NCBI GenBank assembly: GCA_011390755.1
Contig: JAABRU010000035.1
Coordinates: 1 to 49,898, forward strand
Length of the DNA: 49,898 bases
Reading direction: 5' to 3'
Source of the DNA: Desulfobacteraceae bacterium
GTDB lineage: Bacteria > Desulfobacterota > Desulfobacteria > Desulfobacterales > Desulfococcaceae
The notes beneath the pieces are model-generated. The model was not told the origin of the DNA, made no database searches, and saw only the letters and a list, made by a program, of their open reading frames with translations. The stretch's first letter is position 1. Each line of letters starts with the position of its first letter. Below are positions 17,120-23,604 of the stretch, one piece after another. The translations under genes and the position numbers were made by a program.

Positions 17120-17564
17120 TGCAAAGAACCCCGGAGCCGTCATACTGATTTCTGTCTGCCTGATGCTGCCCCTGATCCTCACAGGCTGCGGTGTCAAGGC
17201 ATTTCCCAAAGTACCGCAGGAACCCTCTTTGCCCGAAATAAAAGAACTGAAAGCGGAACATGCGGGGGATATTTTGGATCTGACCTGGCGCATATCCTTT
17301 TCAGAAAAAGAGCATAAGAAACCGGATGGTTTTGCTGTCTACCGCTTCCGCGCGGATGCAAAAGCGGATATCTGTGAAAACTGCCCCATTCCTTTTGAAC
17401 GGGTGGCAAGGATTCCCTTTTCTCCGGATAATGGGAAAGGGCAGGCATATTATGAAAAACTGCTTCCGGGATACCGGTATTTTTTCAAGGTGGCGGCCTA
17501 TGGAAAAGACGGCAGTACCGGCCCGGATTCGGAAATGATTTCTTTTTCATCTCCGGAAAACTGA
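17106..17564 (+). CDS. Small lipoprotein with fibronectin-III-like region
   Basis: The 152-residue product, counted from the ATG at 17106 (another ATG lies at 17112), has a signal peptide ending in the lipobox LTGC. The mature protein would be lipidated and is about 125 residues long. Its body resembles a fibronectin type III sandwich (ILDLTWRISF..., ending YRYFFKVAAYGKDGSTG). The gene begins inside argH, so it is probably co-expressed, but the link to arginine synthesis is unclear. A function in the envelope is all that can be inferred. Confidence 0.8.
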   Translation: MKMPDAKNPGAVILISVCLMLPLILTGCGVKAFPKVPQEPSLPEIKELKAEHAGDILDLTWRISFSEKEHKKPDGFAVYRFRADAKADICENCPIPFERVARIPFSPDNGKGQAYYEKLLPGYRYFFKVAAYGKDGSTGPDSEMISFSSPEN

Positions 17565-17599
17565 TGGTTTCGTAAAAAGTCAGAGCAGACATATTTTTC

Positions 17600-17699
17600 T
17601 TAAGAGGAGCCTATCCGAAAACCTGTCTTTCGGTATTCTGAGCCCCTGTTTTCACCGGTTCCCAAAATCGGTTTCGGAGGTTTTCGGATAGACTCTAAG
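17600..17699. repeat. Element F1
   Basis: Left part CTATCCGAAAACCT (17610-17623) pairs with AGGTTTTCGGATAG (17679-17692), inside imperfect outer arms. F2 at 33857-33956 has the same framework with CTGTCCGAAAACCT. Just upstream, 17570-17589 is a lone end of element D (TTTCGTAAAAAGTC). Confidence 0.75.
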
Positions 17700-17729
17700 G
17701 CGCAGCATTGAATCTAATCTAAAAGAATC

Positions 17730-17760
17730 TAATGCTTTGTCAAAGTTAAACTGACGGGTT
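17730..17760 (+). repeat. Single end of element G
   Basis: It reads TAATGCTTTGTCAAAGTTAA followed by ACTGACGGGTT, matching the terminus of G2. The matching second end is not seen, so this is a remnant or a one-ended copy. A GGGCGTA...TACG hairpin-like repeat follows to 17850. Confidence 0.65.
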
Positions 17761-17879
17761 ATGTCACTCCTGCAGGGGCGTACCGCATAGGCCCCGAAGC
17801 CGCCCATACCGGGCGTATGCAATACGTCCTTACGGTTTATTTAAGGAACGGGTACGAAATAACCTGACCGGTTGAAAAT

Positions 17880-18053
17880 CGGGCAGCGGGTCAGACCGGT
17901 TGATTTTTATAACCACAGAGAACACAGGGGTTTCACAGAGAGGCACAGGGAAAACTCCTGCATCCCTCCGACCCTCTGTGCCTTCTCTGTGTTTTACCGC
18001 AGGGAGGGATTCTGTTTCCTGATGACAGATCAGCGGATCTGACCCGCTGCCGG
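17880..18053. repeat. Element L2 (about 174 bp)
   Basis: It begins CGGGCAGCGGGTCAGACCGG and ends CGGATCTGACCCGCTGCCGG. The interior includes AACCACAGAGAACACAGGGG and CCTCTGTGCCTTCTCTGTG, which pair imperfectly. A lone half-end (GACCCGCTGCCGG) recurs at 18800-18812. Confidence 0.75.
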
Positions 18054-18187
18054 AAGTCGGCACATCCGTTTTTCAGGGGATCCGCAGGATGAAATGAGCA
18101 ACTTATTTCGGACTCATTCCTAAGCAGATGTTCCGGATACCCGTCATTTTTAATGTTGACAGAACACTAATGGTAAATGAGGAATAT

Positions 18188-18496
18188 ATGAATGTGAAAG
18201 TCGAGCAGCAGGGCAGTTTTGTCCGTATGGTTTTGGACGGGGATATTGATGAAAAAGGGGCGGATATGCTCAATAAACAGTTCCGGGATATAAAAAAGGA
18301 ATCCCTTTCCGAGCTGTGCCTGGATTTCAGAAAGGTGAATTATATCGGGAGTTCCGGAATCGGTCAGTTAATTCTTTTTTACAAAGAAATGGCCCCGGTC
18401 CGGGGAAAAGTGAAGATTGAAAATGTTTCCAAAGAAATTTATGAACTGCTGCTGGATCTGGATATTAATAAAGTCATAGATATTCAGAAAAAGTAA
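18188..18496 (+). CDS. STAS-domain anti-sigma factor antagonist
   Basis: The 102-residue protein is of the SpoIIAA/RsbV type. It has a beta strand, then the loop NYIGSSGIGQL with Ser55/Ser56 at the usual phosphorylation site, and a closing helix. These proteins bind a kinase-type anti-sigma factor when unphosphorylated. The open frame extends to 18128, but the ATG at 18188 has GAGG at proper distance and gives the family's normal length. No partner kinase or sigma factor is adjacent. The upstream stretch 18140-18170 resembles an end of element G. Confidence 0.85.
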   Translation: MNVKVEQQGSFVRMVLDGDIDEKGADMLNKQFRDIKKESLSELCLDFRKVNYIGSSGIGQLILFYKEMAPVRGKVKIENVSKEIYELLLDLDINKVIDIQKK

Positions 18497-18569
18497 TGCA
18501 TTGCCAGGTTTGGATCTGTGACTTCGGTTCCTCTGAAAAATCTGGTTTTTTAACTGACAGTCTCACCCC

Positions 18570-18673
18570 TGATGATTTCGTAAAAAGTCGGAAAATCAGG
18601 TTTTGATACACATCAATCTGCTGATTTTATTAATAGCGATTTTCAAACATCTGACTTTTTACCGATTCATCAA
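18570..18673 (+). repeat. Element D1 (104 bp)
   Basis: It runs from TGATGATTTCGTAAAAAGTC to GACTTTTTACCGATTCATCA, which are complementary ends. The interior reads AATCAGGTTTTGATACACAT. This is the undisturbed reference copy for the D2 insertion site. The remainder of 18497-18849 has no gene. Confidence 0.85.
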
Positions 18674-18849
18674 CCCTGCCGGAGGACTAAAGTGCCAACA
18701 GAAATTTCCGATTTCCAAAACAGCACCGGCAGTGGTCAGCCCCCCTGATCTGCACAGGCAAAACACAGAATTGCTGTGCCTGTGACAAATCAGAAAATTT
18801 GACCCGCTGCCGGATATTTTTTACACAGGCGGAATATACGCCTTATTTC

Positions 18850-19086
18850 TTATTCGCTTTTTTCTTCTTCGCCAGCTGCTTCTTCATCCTCTGAAAATTC
18901 TTCGTCAGCAGCATTTTCTTCATTTACAATTTCATCATCCGCTGCGTTTTCGTCTGTAACAATTTCGTCTGTAACAATTTCTTCCGTAACGGTATCTTCA
19001 GAATCCGTTGCAGCGGCAAATGGCATTCCAAGCCATCCGCCAAGTGTAAGACCGATAACGACAGCAAAAATAAGCAGTTTTTTCAT
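18850..19086 (-). CDS. Small exported, highly acidic protein
   Basis: The 78-residue precursor has a clear signal peptide (MKKLLIFAVVIGLTLGG..., cleavage near AAA-T at about residue 26). The mature part of about 50 residues is almost only Glu, Asp, Ala, Thr and Val, with imperfect repeats of EIVTDE and ENAADDE. Low-complexity acidic proteins of this kind could bind cations in the periplasm, but no family was recognised. AAAGGAG 7 nt before the ATG supports it as a real gene. The neighbour at 19156-19434 runs in the same direction. Confidence 0.75.
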   Translation of the reverse strand: MKKLLIFAVVIGLTLGGWLGMPFAAATDSEDTVTEEIVTDEIVTDENAADDEIVNEENAADEEFSEDEEAAGEEEKSE

Positions 19087-19155
19087 TTTTTTCTCCTTTG
19101 GTATATTAATGATGTTTATAAATTGACAGTTACAGGGAATTATTCCGGTAAACCG

Positions 19156-19434
19156 TCAAAGAGCATTATCAACAAGTGAACATTTTTTTATCTCAATGCT
19201 TTTACTTCCGTTTTTATTCACATAGGTGGAACCGGAGGCCTGTACATGTTTCCGGATCAGATTCATAAACATTTCTCCGTTTTCAATAATGTATTCATCC
19301 TCTTCTGTTGTCAGAATCCGGATCTCTGTTACATTGCCCTCATCATCCCATTCGGCTGCGGCAATGATCCCTTCCACAAGTGATTTGCCTTTCCGCATCT
19401 CCCTGTTCGCAGATTTTTTTTCATTTCGTCTCAT
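19156..19434 (-). CDS. Hypothetical small basic protein
   Basis: The 92-residue product starts at the ATG at 19434, which has GAGGAA 5 nt upstream; the longer frame to 19533 lacks a ribosome site. The N-terminus is strongly basic (MRRNEKKSANREMRKGK). The body has a two-strand pattern (VEGIIAAAEWDDEGNVTEIRI) and ends with IEIKKCSLVDNAL. No domain was recognised. It may share a transcript with the acidic exported protein 69 bp downstream. Confidence 0.6.
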   Translation of the reverse strand: MRRNEKKSANREMRKGKSLVEGIIAAAEWDDEGNVTEIRILTTEEDEYIIENGEMFMNLIRKHVQASGSTYVNKNGSKSIEIKKCSLVDNAL

Positions 19435-19805
19435 TTGTTTCCTCAGCAAAAAAACAGAGATTCTGACAGTCTTCCAATTTGGAAACAGCCGGATCAAAAA
19501 CCGGTATTTCACTACGGAGATTCCTTTAAGCAAATATTATGCCATAAGTTTAAAATCTGATAAATATTTTCACTTCGTTTCGCTGCGGTACTGTTGGGGG
19601 GACAAAGTTGGCAGGACAGGATTTCTGCCGCCTTATGCGGGCATACAAAAAAAAGAATTCAGAGTTCCGAACATAATTCTGACCGGAATTACAGGTTCTC
19701 CTTGTAAAAATATAAGAGGATGTGTATATAACTCCGTCCCGGTTTTGCTTTACTGTCCTTTTTTTAGATAATGTGTTTAAAATCGGCATCGGAAAGGAAT
19801 CTGCA
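19435..19805. other. Divergent promoter region without recognised elements
   Basis: The region separates the small minus-strand gene from the sigma-54 activator gene. Overlapping open frames on both strands lack ribosome sites and look non-coding. No repeat of the named families was recognised here. Confidence 0.4.
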
Positions 19806-21203
19806 ATGAATTCTGTTATGATCGTCAGCAGCGATCAGCGGATTATCAAGACGATATTTTCAGCACTTTCAGACAATTATGATCTGATGCATGTGACATG
19901 TCGGAACAAAGCATTGGAATTTCTGCAAAAAAAAAGAAGAGATATTCTCTTTGTTGATGCGGAAATTCTGCCGGATACCCTGTCCGTCAATAAAATCCGG
20001 GAAAGCCTGCGCCCTTTCCGTGATTTGTATCCCAGCATAGAAATTGTGATCATGACACCGGCCGAAACAATACGCAATGCTGTCCGGGCCGTAAAAGCCG
20101 GTGCCAGTGATTATCTGACCTATCCCATCATAGCCGATGAAGTCCGGCTTGTGGTGCAGAATCTGACCGAATCCGAAATCATGGAATCCGAACTGGAATA
20201 TCTGAGAGAACAGCAGTGGCGTTCCGATTCCCTTGATATTGTAAATACAAAAAATATCCGGATGCGGGACGTGTTCCGGAGTATCAAATCTGTGGCCCCC
20301 ACCAAAACAACGGTGCTTTTAATGGGAGAAACAGGGGTGGGGAAAGGGGTTCTGGCAAAACTCATCCATCAGCACAGTAACCGTGAAGATGCCCGTTTTA
20401 TCAGTGTGCATTGCGGGGCTATTCCGGACAGTCTTATTGAAAGTGAACTTTTCGGACATGAAAAAGGCGCGTTTACCGGGGCTATCCGCAAGAAACTGGG
20501 GAAATTTGAAATTGCGAAAAACGGAAGTATTTTTCTGGATGAAATCGGCACAGTCACTCCGCCCGTACAGATTAAACTGCTCCGGGTTCTTCAGGACAAA
20601 AGTTTCTGCCGTGTGGGCGGGGATCGGGACATTGAAAGTGATACCAGGGTCATTGCCGCCAGCAATGCGGACCTGAGAGCAATGAGCGATCGGGGGGAAT
20701 TCAGAAAAGATCTCTATTACCGGCTGAATGTATTTCCCATTGAAATCCCTCCCCTGCGGGAAAGACCGGAAGATATTCCTGCTCTTGCCCTTCATTTCCT
20801 GCGCAAAATGAACAGCATTAATGCAAAAGCCATACATGATGTACATTCAGATGTTTATGATGCTCTGATCCGTTATTCCTGGCCGGGGAATATCAGGGAA
20901 CTGGAAAATCTGATTGAAAGAGCCTATATTCTGGAAAACTCTTCTATTCTGACCGCAAAAAGTTTTCCGGCCGAACTCTTTGAACAGCATTCTCTTCCGC
21001 TTGTCCCCATAGAACATTCTCTTCCCATTGCAGAAGCCAGACGAAGAATTATCGCAGATTTTGAAAAAAAGTATATCCGGGACCTGCTGGAACGTCATAA
21101 AGGCAGAATCAGACAGTCTGCACAGGAAGCAGGAATCACCACCCGCCAGCTGCACAAACTGATGATAAAATCCGGAATTCGCAAGGAAAATTTCAAAACC
21201 TGA
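19806..21203 (+). CDS. Sigma-54-dependent activator with degenerate receiver domain
   Basis: The 465-residue NtrC-family activator starts at the ATG at 19806 (AAAGGA 8 nt upstream). Its receiver (1-125) keeps the phospho-acceptor Asp51 and Thr84. However, the acidic pocket is Ser-Ser-Asp (8-10), and the conserved Lys is Tyr106 (YLTYPI), so classical phosphorylation is doubtful. The AAA+ domain is intact, with Walker A GETGVGKG (174-181), the sigma-54 contact loop GAFTGA (221-226) and Walker B IFLDE (242-246). A Fis-type helix-turn-helix ends the protein (RIRQSAQEAGITTRQLHKLM). No kinase is adjacent. Targets should have -24/-12 promoters; none was identified with confidence here. Confidence 0.92.
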   Translation: MNSVMIVSSDQRIIKTIFSALSDNYDLMHVTCRNKALEFLQKKRRDILFVDAEILPDTLSVNKIRESLRPFRDLYPSIEIVIMTPAETIRNAVRAVKAGASDYLTYPIIADEVRLVVQNLTESEIMESELEYLREQQWRSDSLDIVNTKNIRMRDVFRSIKSVAPTKTTVLLMGETGVGKGVLAKLIHQHSNREDARFISVHCGAIPDSLIESELFGHEKGAFTGAIRKKLGKFEIAKNGSIFLDEIGTVTPPVQIKLLRVLQDKSFCRVGGDRDIESDTRVIAASNADLRAMSDRGEFRKDLYYRLNVFPIEIPPLRERPEDIPALALHFLRKMNSINAKAIHDVHSDVYDALIRYSWPGNIRELENLIERAYILENSSILTAKSFPAELFEQHSLPLVPIEHSLPIAEARRRIIADFEKKYIRDLLERHKGRIRQSAQEAGITTRQLHKLMIKSGIRKENFKT

Positions 21204-21275
21204 AAAACGGAACCGATAATTCCTTTTTTCCAGAAAAATGCAAATCCCGCCGAATTTTTCCGGCTTACGGGAGGG

Positions 21276-21700
21276 GGTTTAGGGGTTTAGGTGTCAGGTG
21301 TTCGGTGTCAGGTGTTCGGTGTCAGGTGTTCGGTGTCAGGGGTTCGGTGTCAGGGGTTTAGGTGTCAGGGGTTCGGTGTCAGGGGTTCGGTGTCAGGTGT
21401 TCGGTGTCAGGTGTTCGGTGTCAGGTGTTCGGTGTCAGGTGTTCGGTGTCAGGTGTTCGGTGTCAGGTGTTCGGTGTCAGGGGTTTAGGTGTCAGGGGTT
21501 TAGGTGTCAGGGGTTTAGGTGTCAGGTGTTCGGTGTCAGGTGTTCGGTGTCAGGTGTTCGGGGTCAGGTGTTCGGTGTCAGGGGTTTAGGTGTCAGGGGT
21601 TTAGGTGTCAGGGGTTTAGGGGTCAGGTGTTCGGTGTCAGGTGTTCGGTGTCAGGTGTTCGGTGTCAGGTGTTCGGTGTCAGGGGTTTAGGTGTCAGGTG
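21276..21700 (+). repeat. Minisatellite H1 (14/15-bp units, about 425 bp)
   Basis: Roughly thirty tandem units are built on the heptamer GTGTCAG alternating with GTGTTCG, giving 14-bp units, or with GGGTTTAG, giving 15-bp units. Unit types occur in blocks, indicating slippage or unequal exchange. The plus strand stays open in all three frames and gives spurious Val/Arg/Cys-rich ORFs. A related array, H2, lies at the window end. Confidence 0.95.
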
Positions 21701-21735
21701 GAACGCCTTTCCCCGCCAGGGTGCGCGGTAGGGCA

Positions 21736-21900
21736 TAGTGCTTTGTCAATTTTAAACTGACGGGTTGTAAGTCCTGAATTTTCGTAGGGTGGGCACATGC
21801 TTTTCCGTGCCCACCGCCTGCACATGCGGTGGTCAGCGCTCCGCTTCTGCCCACCCTGCGGAAAAAATCAACCCGTCAGTTTAACTTTGACAATGCACTA
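21736..21900. repeat. Element G2 (165 bp, TA-bounded)
   Basis: The left end TAGTGCTTTGTCAATTTTAA and the right end (complement TAGTGCATTGTCAAAGTTAA) are followed inward by ACTGACGGGTT on each side. The interior is a GTGGGCAC...GTGCCCAC and GGTGGGCA...TGCCCACC foldback. Its right-hand TA is also the left-hand TA of C2. Confidence 0.85.
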
Positions 21901-22008
21901 GTACACCACGGCGTAAATACGTACACAGTTTATAAACACCGGATGCCCTGATTTAAAAGGGTTTGCAGGGCCGGAAAACTGTGTACGAACTTCTGACTTG
22001 GTGTACTA
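21899..22008 (+). repeat. Element C2 (110 bp)
   Basis: It starts TAGTACACCACGG and ends CTTGGTGTACTA. Both termini are intact, making this the reference copy of family C. It abuts G2 with a shared TA. The rest of 22009-22230 has no gene. Confidence 0.92.
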
Positions 22009-22230
22009 GGGCCCTAAGGCATTTGCCCCGTTATCATATTTTTTCCCGAATCCCCAGGATAAAAAAATAAATTGCCCATACAGCAGTGGCACATGAATTG
22101 CATATTCCAATTATATATTATCTGTAATGGAAGGGAGAATTGCGGGGAATCTCCGGATAATCTTTTATATCTGTTTATGATTTCGGGGGAATTCTGCATG
22201 TGCTGCCCGTATGAAAAAGGAGAATATAAA

Positions 22231-22584
22231 ATGAATTGGAAATTCTGGGAAAAAAAGACTGGGACTGCTGCTGTTACATTTCCGAAACCGCAGGAAATAC
22301 CTTCCGGTATCGGAAGAAATCTGGTGGTGAATAAGAAATATGATCCGGACTGGGTATGGAATCTCAAGGCTCTTGTCCTTCCCAAAGAAAATCATAAAGG
22401 CGGTTTTTATTTCCGTATTTATGATCCGGATATTGCAAAGGCAAAGAGTGTATCTGTCAAAAATTATCATTCACTGGAAAACGCAAAAGAACTGATCCTT
22501 TTTGAAGGCTGGTATGACAAAAATTCCTGGGATATGGAAATCAGAGATCTGAAAAAAGAACAGCAAAGCGAAATTGCTGCCTGA
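22231..22584 (+). CDS. Hypothetical protein, 117 residues
   Basis: The product starts at the ATG at 22231, preceded by AAAAGGAG at good distance; the open frame further upstream has no support. It begins MNWKFWEKK, which suggests a small soluble protein or a short amphipathic N-terminus, and contains the aromatic-rich run GGFYFRIYDPDIAKAKSVSV. No domain was recognised. It stands between element C2 and element B3 with no same-strand partner close enough to suggest an operon. Confidence 0.65.
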   Translation: MNWKFWEKKTGTAAVTFPKPQEIPSGIGRNLVVNKKYDPDWVWNLKALVLPKENHKGGFYFRIYDPDIAKAKSVSVKNYHSLENAKELILFEGWYDKNSWDMEIRDLKKEQQSEIAA

Positions 22585-22615
22585 AAAACACTATTTTCCG
22601 CAAAGGGGGCAGAAT

Positions 22616-22784
22616 CAGCAGATCGAAAAGTTTCCGGAGGAGTGCAGTAACTGTATTTCTGCATGGAGTGCAGAAATTGTATTTCTGCATGGGGTAACCG
22701 GGAGATGCGGCGGTGCAGAAATACAGTTTCCGCACTCCGGGACAGCCGTAAAACCGTATCCGGGGGAAACTTTCCGATCTGCTG
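22616..22784 (+). repeat. Element B3 (169 bp) with perfect 5-bp duplication
   Basis: The ends are CAGCAGATCGAAAAGTTTCC and GGAAACTTTCCGATCTGCTG. AGAAT flanks both sides (22611-22615 and 22785-22789). It is longer than B1 and B2 because the internal unit GGAGTGCAG...CTGTATTTCTGCATG is doubled. The rest of 22585-22949 has no gene. Confidence 0.92.
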
Positions 22785-22949
22785 AGAATATCTGCCTGCC
22801 GGAAAGTACGGGATTCCTGATTATTCGCTGCAGGGATATGATTCATGGAGATGACTCCCCAACAGGTCTGAATTTCAATTTTCCTGCCATCCGGCTGAAA
22901 ACCGGAATCCGGCAATTTCATCCGGTTCCGGACTCCGGTTTTTGCCGGA

Positions 22950-23252
22950 ATGACGGATTTTCTGATTTTTCAGCAATCTGTTAATATTGGTGAAACAGCA
23001 GAACCTTCCCTTTCAGAAAAGGAAAAGGCAGTGCGAAAGAAAAGAAAAAAAGAGGATAATAATACAGAGGATACGGATGAGTTTATCATTTTCACCCGCT
23101 CCGCCCGGAAAAACCAAAAAAAACGGACCTGCCGGATGTGCGGTAAAGACCCTTATCCCAATTATTTTTACTGTCCTGCCTGCCATCACCGGGTCAGCCA
23201 TTCCGGTCATAATGAGGAGCATAAAGATTTTGCAGAAAGAGAATCTGTATAA
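22950..23252 (+). CDS. Small zinc-ribbon-like protein
   Basis: The 100-residue product has a Lys/Glu-rich, probably disordered N-terminal half. A C-terminal CRMCG...YCPAC pair (Cys 61, 64 and 74, 77 by count) could bind one zinc ion as a zinc ribbon. It ends with a His-rich stretch (HHRVSHSGHNEEH). The ATG at 22950 has only a weak ribosome site. A GTG at 23031 with AAAAGGAAAAGG before it would give a 73-residue protein that keeps the ribbon. Function unknown. Confidence 0.6.
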   Translation: MTDFLIFQQSVNIGETAEPSLSEKEKAVRKKRKKEDNNTEDTDEFIIFTRSARKNQKKRTCRMCGKDPYPNYFYCPACHHRVSHSGHNEEHKDFAERESV

Positions 23253-23287
23253 ATCCGGACGGACATCCATTATTGTGTCCTGCAGTT

Positions 23288-23405
23288 CAATGTCATTGAT
23301 GTAAGCAGAGTATTCTCCCCTCCCCCGGCGGCAATGCTGTTGCCTTAAGACTCCCTTCCCCTGAGGGAGGGGGGAGGGGATTTTTTTCTTAAGTCAGCAG
23401 CATTG
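23288..23405. repeat. Element K2 (118 bp)
   Basis: The ends CAATGTCATTGATGTAAG and CTTAAGTCAGCAGCATTG are imperfect complements. A third copy of the end, CAATGCTGTTGCCTTAAG, lies inside. The interior is a CTCCCTTCCCCTGAGGGAGG foldback also seen near 49740-49782. The gap 23253-23604 otherwise holds B4. Confidence 0.65.
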
Positions 23406-23422
23406 TTCCCCGGCGGGAGGGG

Positions 23423-23552
23423 CAGTCTCAAGGTCGCGGAAACTGTATTTTTGCATAAGGGAACCGGGAGCTGCGGCCCGGCAGAAATATCATTTCCGCA
23501 CTCCGGGACAGCCGCGGGAGACCGCATTCGGGGAAAAGTTTTCCATCTGCTG
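23423..23552 (+). repeat. Element B4 (degenerate)
   Basis: The right end GGGGAAAAGTTTTCCATCTGCTG and the internal GGAAACTGTATTTTTGCAT match family B, but the left end is eroded (CAGTCTCAAGGTCGCGG). No target duplication is visible. It looks like an older copy. Confidence 0.6.
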
Positions 23553-23604
23553 CATTCAGGACTGCCGGAGTGCAAAGAGAGGAATACGGGATACACTGCG
23601 GTCC

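Noticed and set aside
18150..18190. TTGACA followed by TATATG near the STAS gene as a sigma-70 promoter
   Set aside because: The TTGACA belongs to a G-like repeat end (also at 184), and the spacing to a -10 box is wrong.
21276..21700. Three overlapping plus-strand ORFs rich in Val, Arg and Cys, which might suggest a repeat protein
   Set aside because: All frames are open because the repeat unit has no stop. There is no ribosome site, and unit length varies between 14 and 15 bp, shifting the frame.
21276..21700. CRISPR-like repetition
   Set aside because: Units are directly tandem with no unique spacers, and no cas gene is present.
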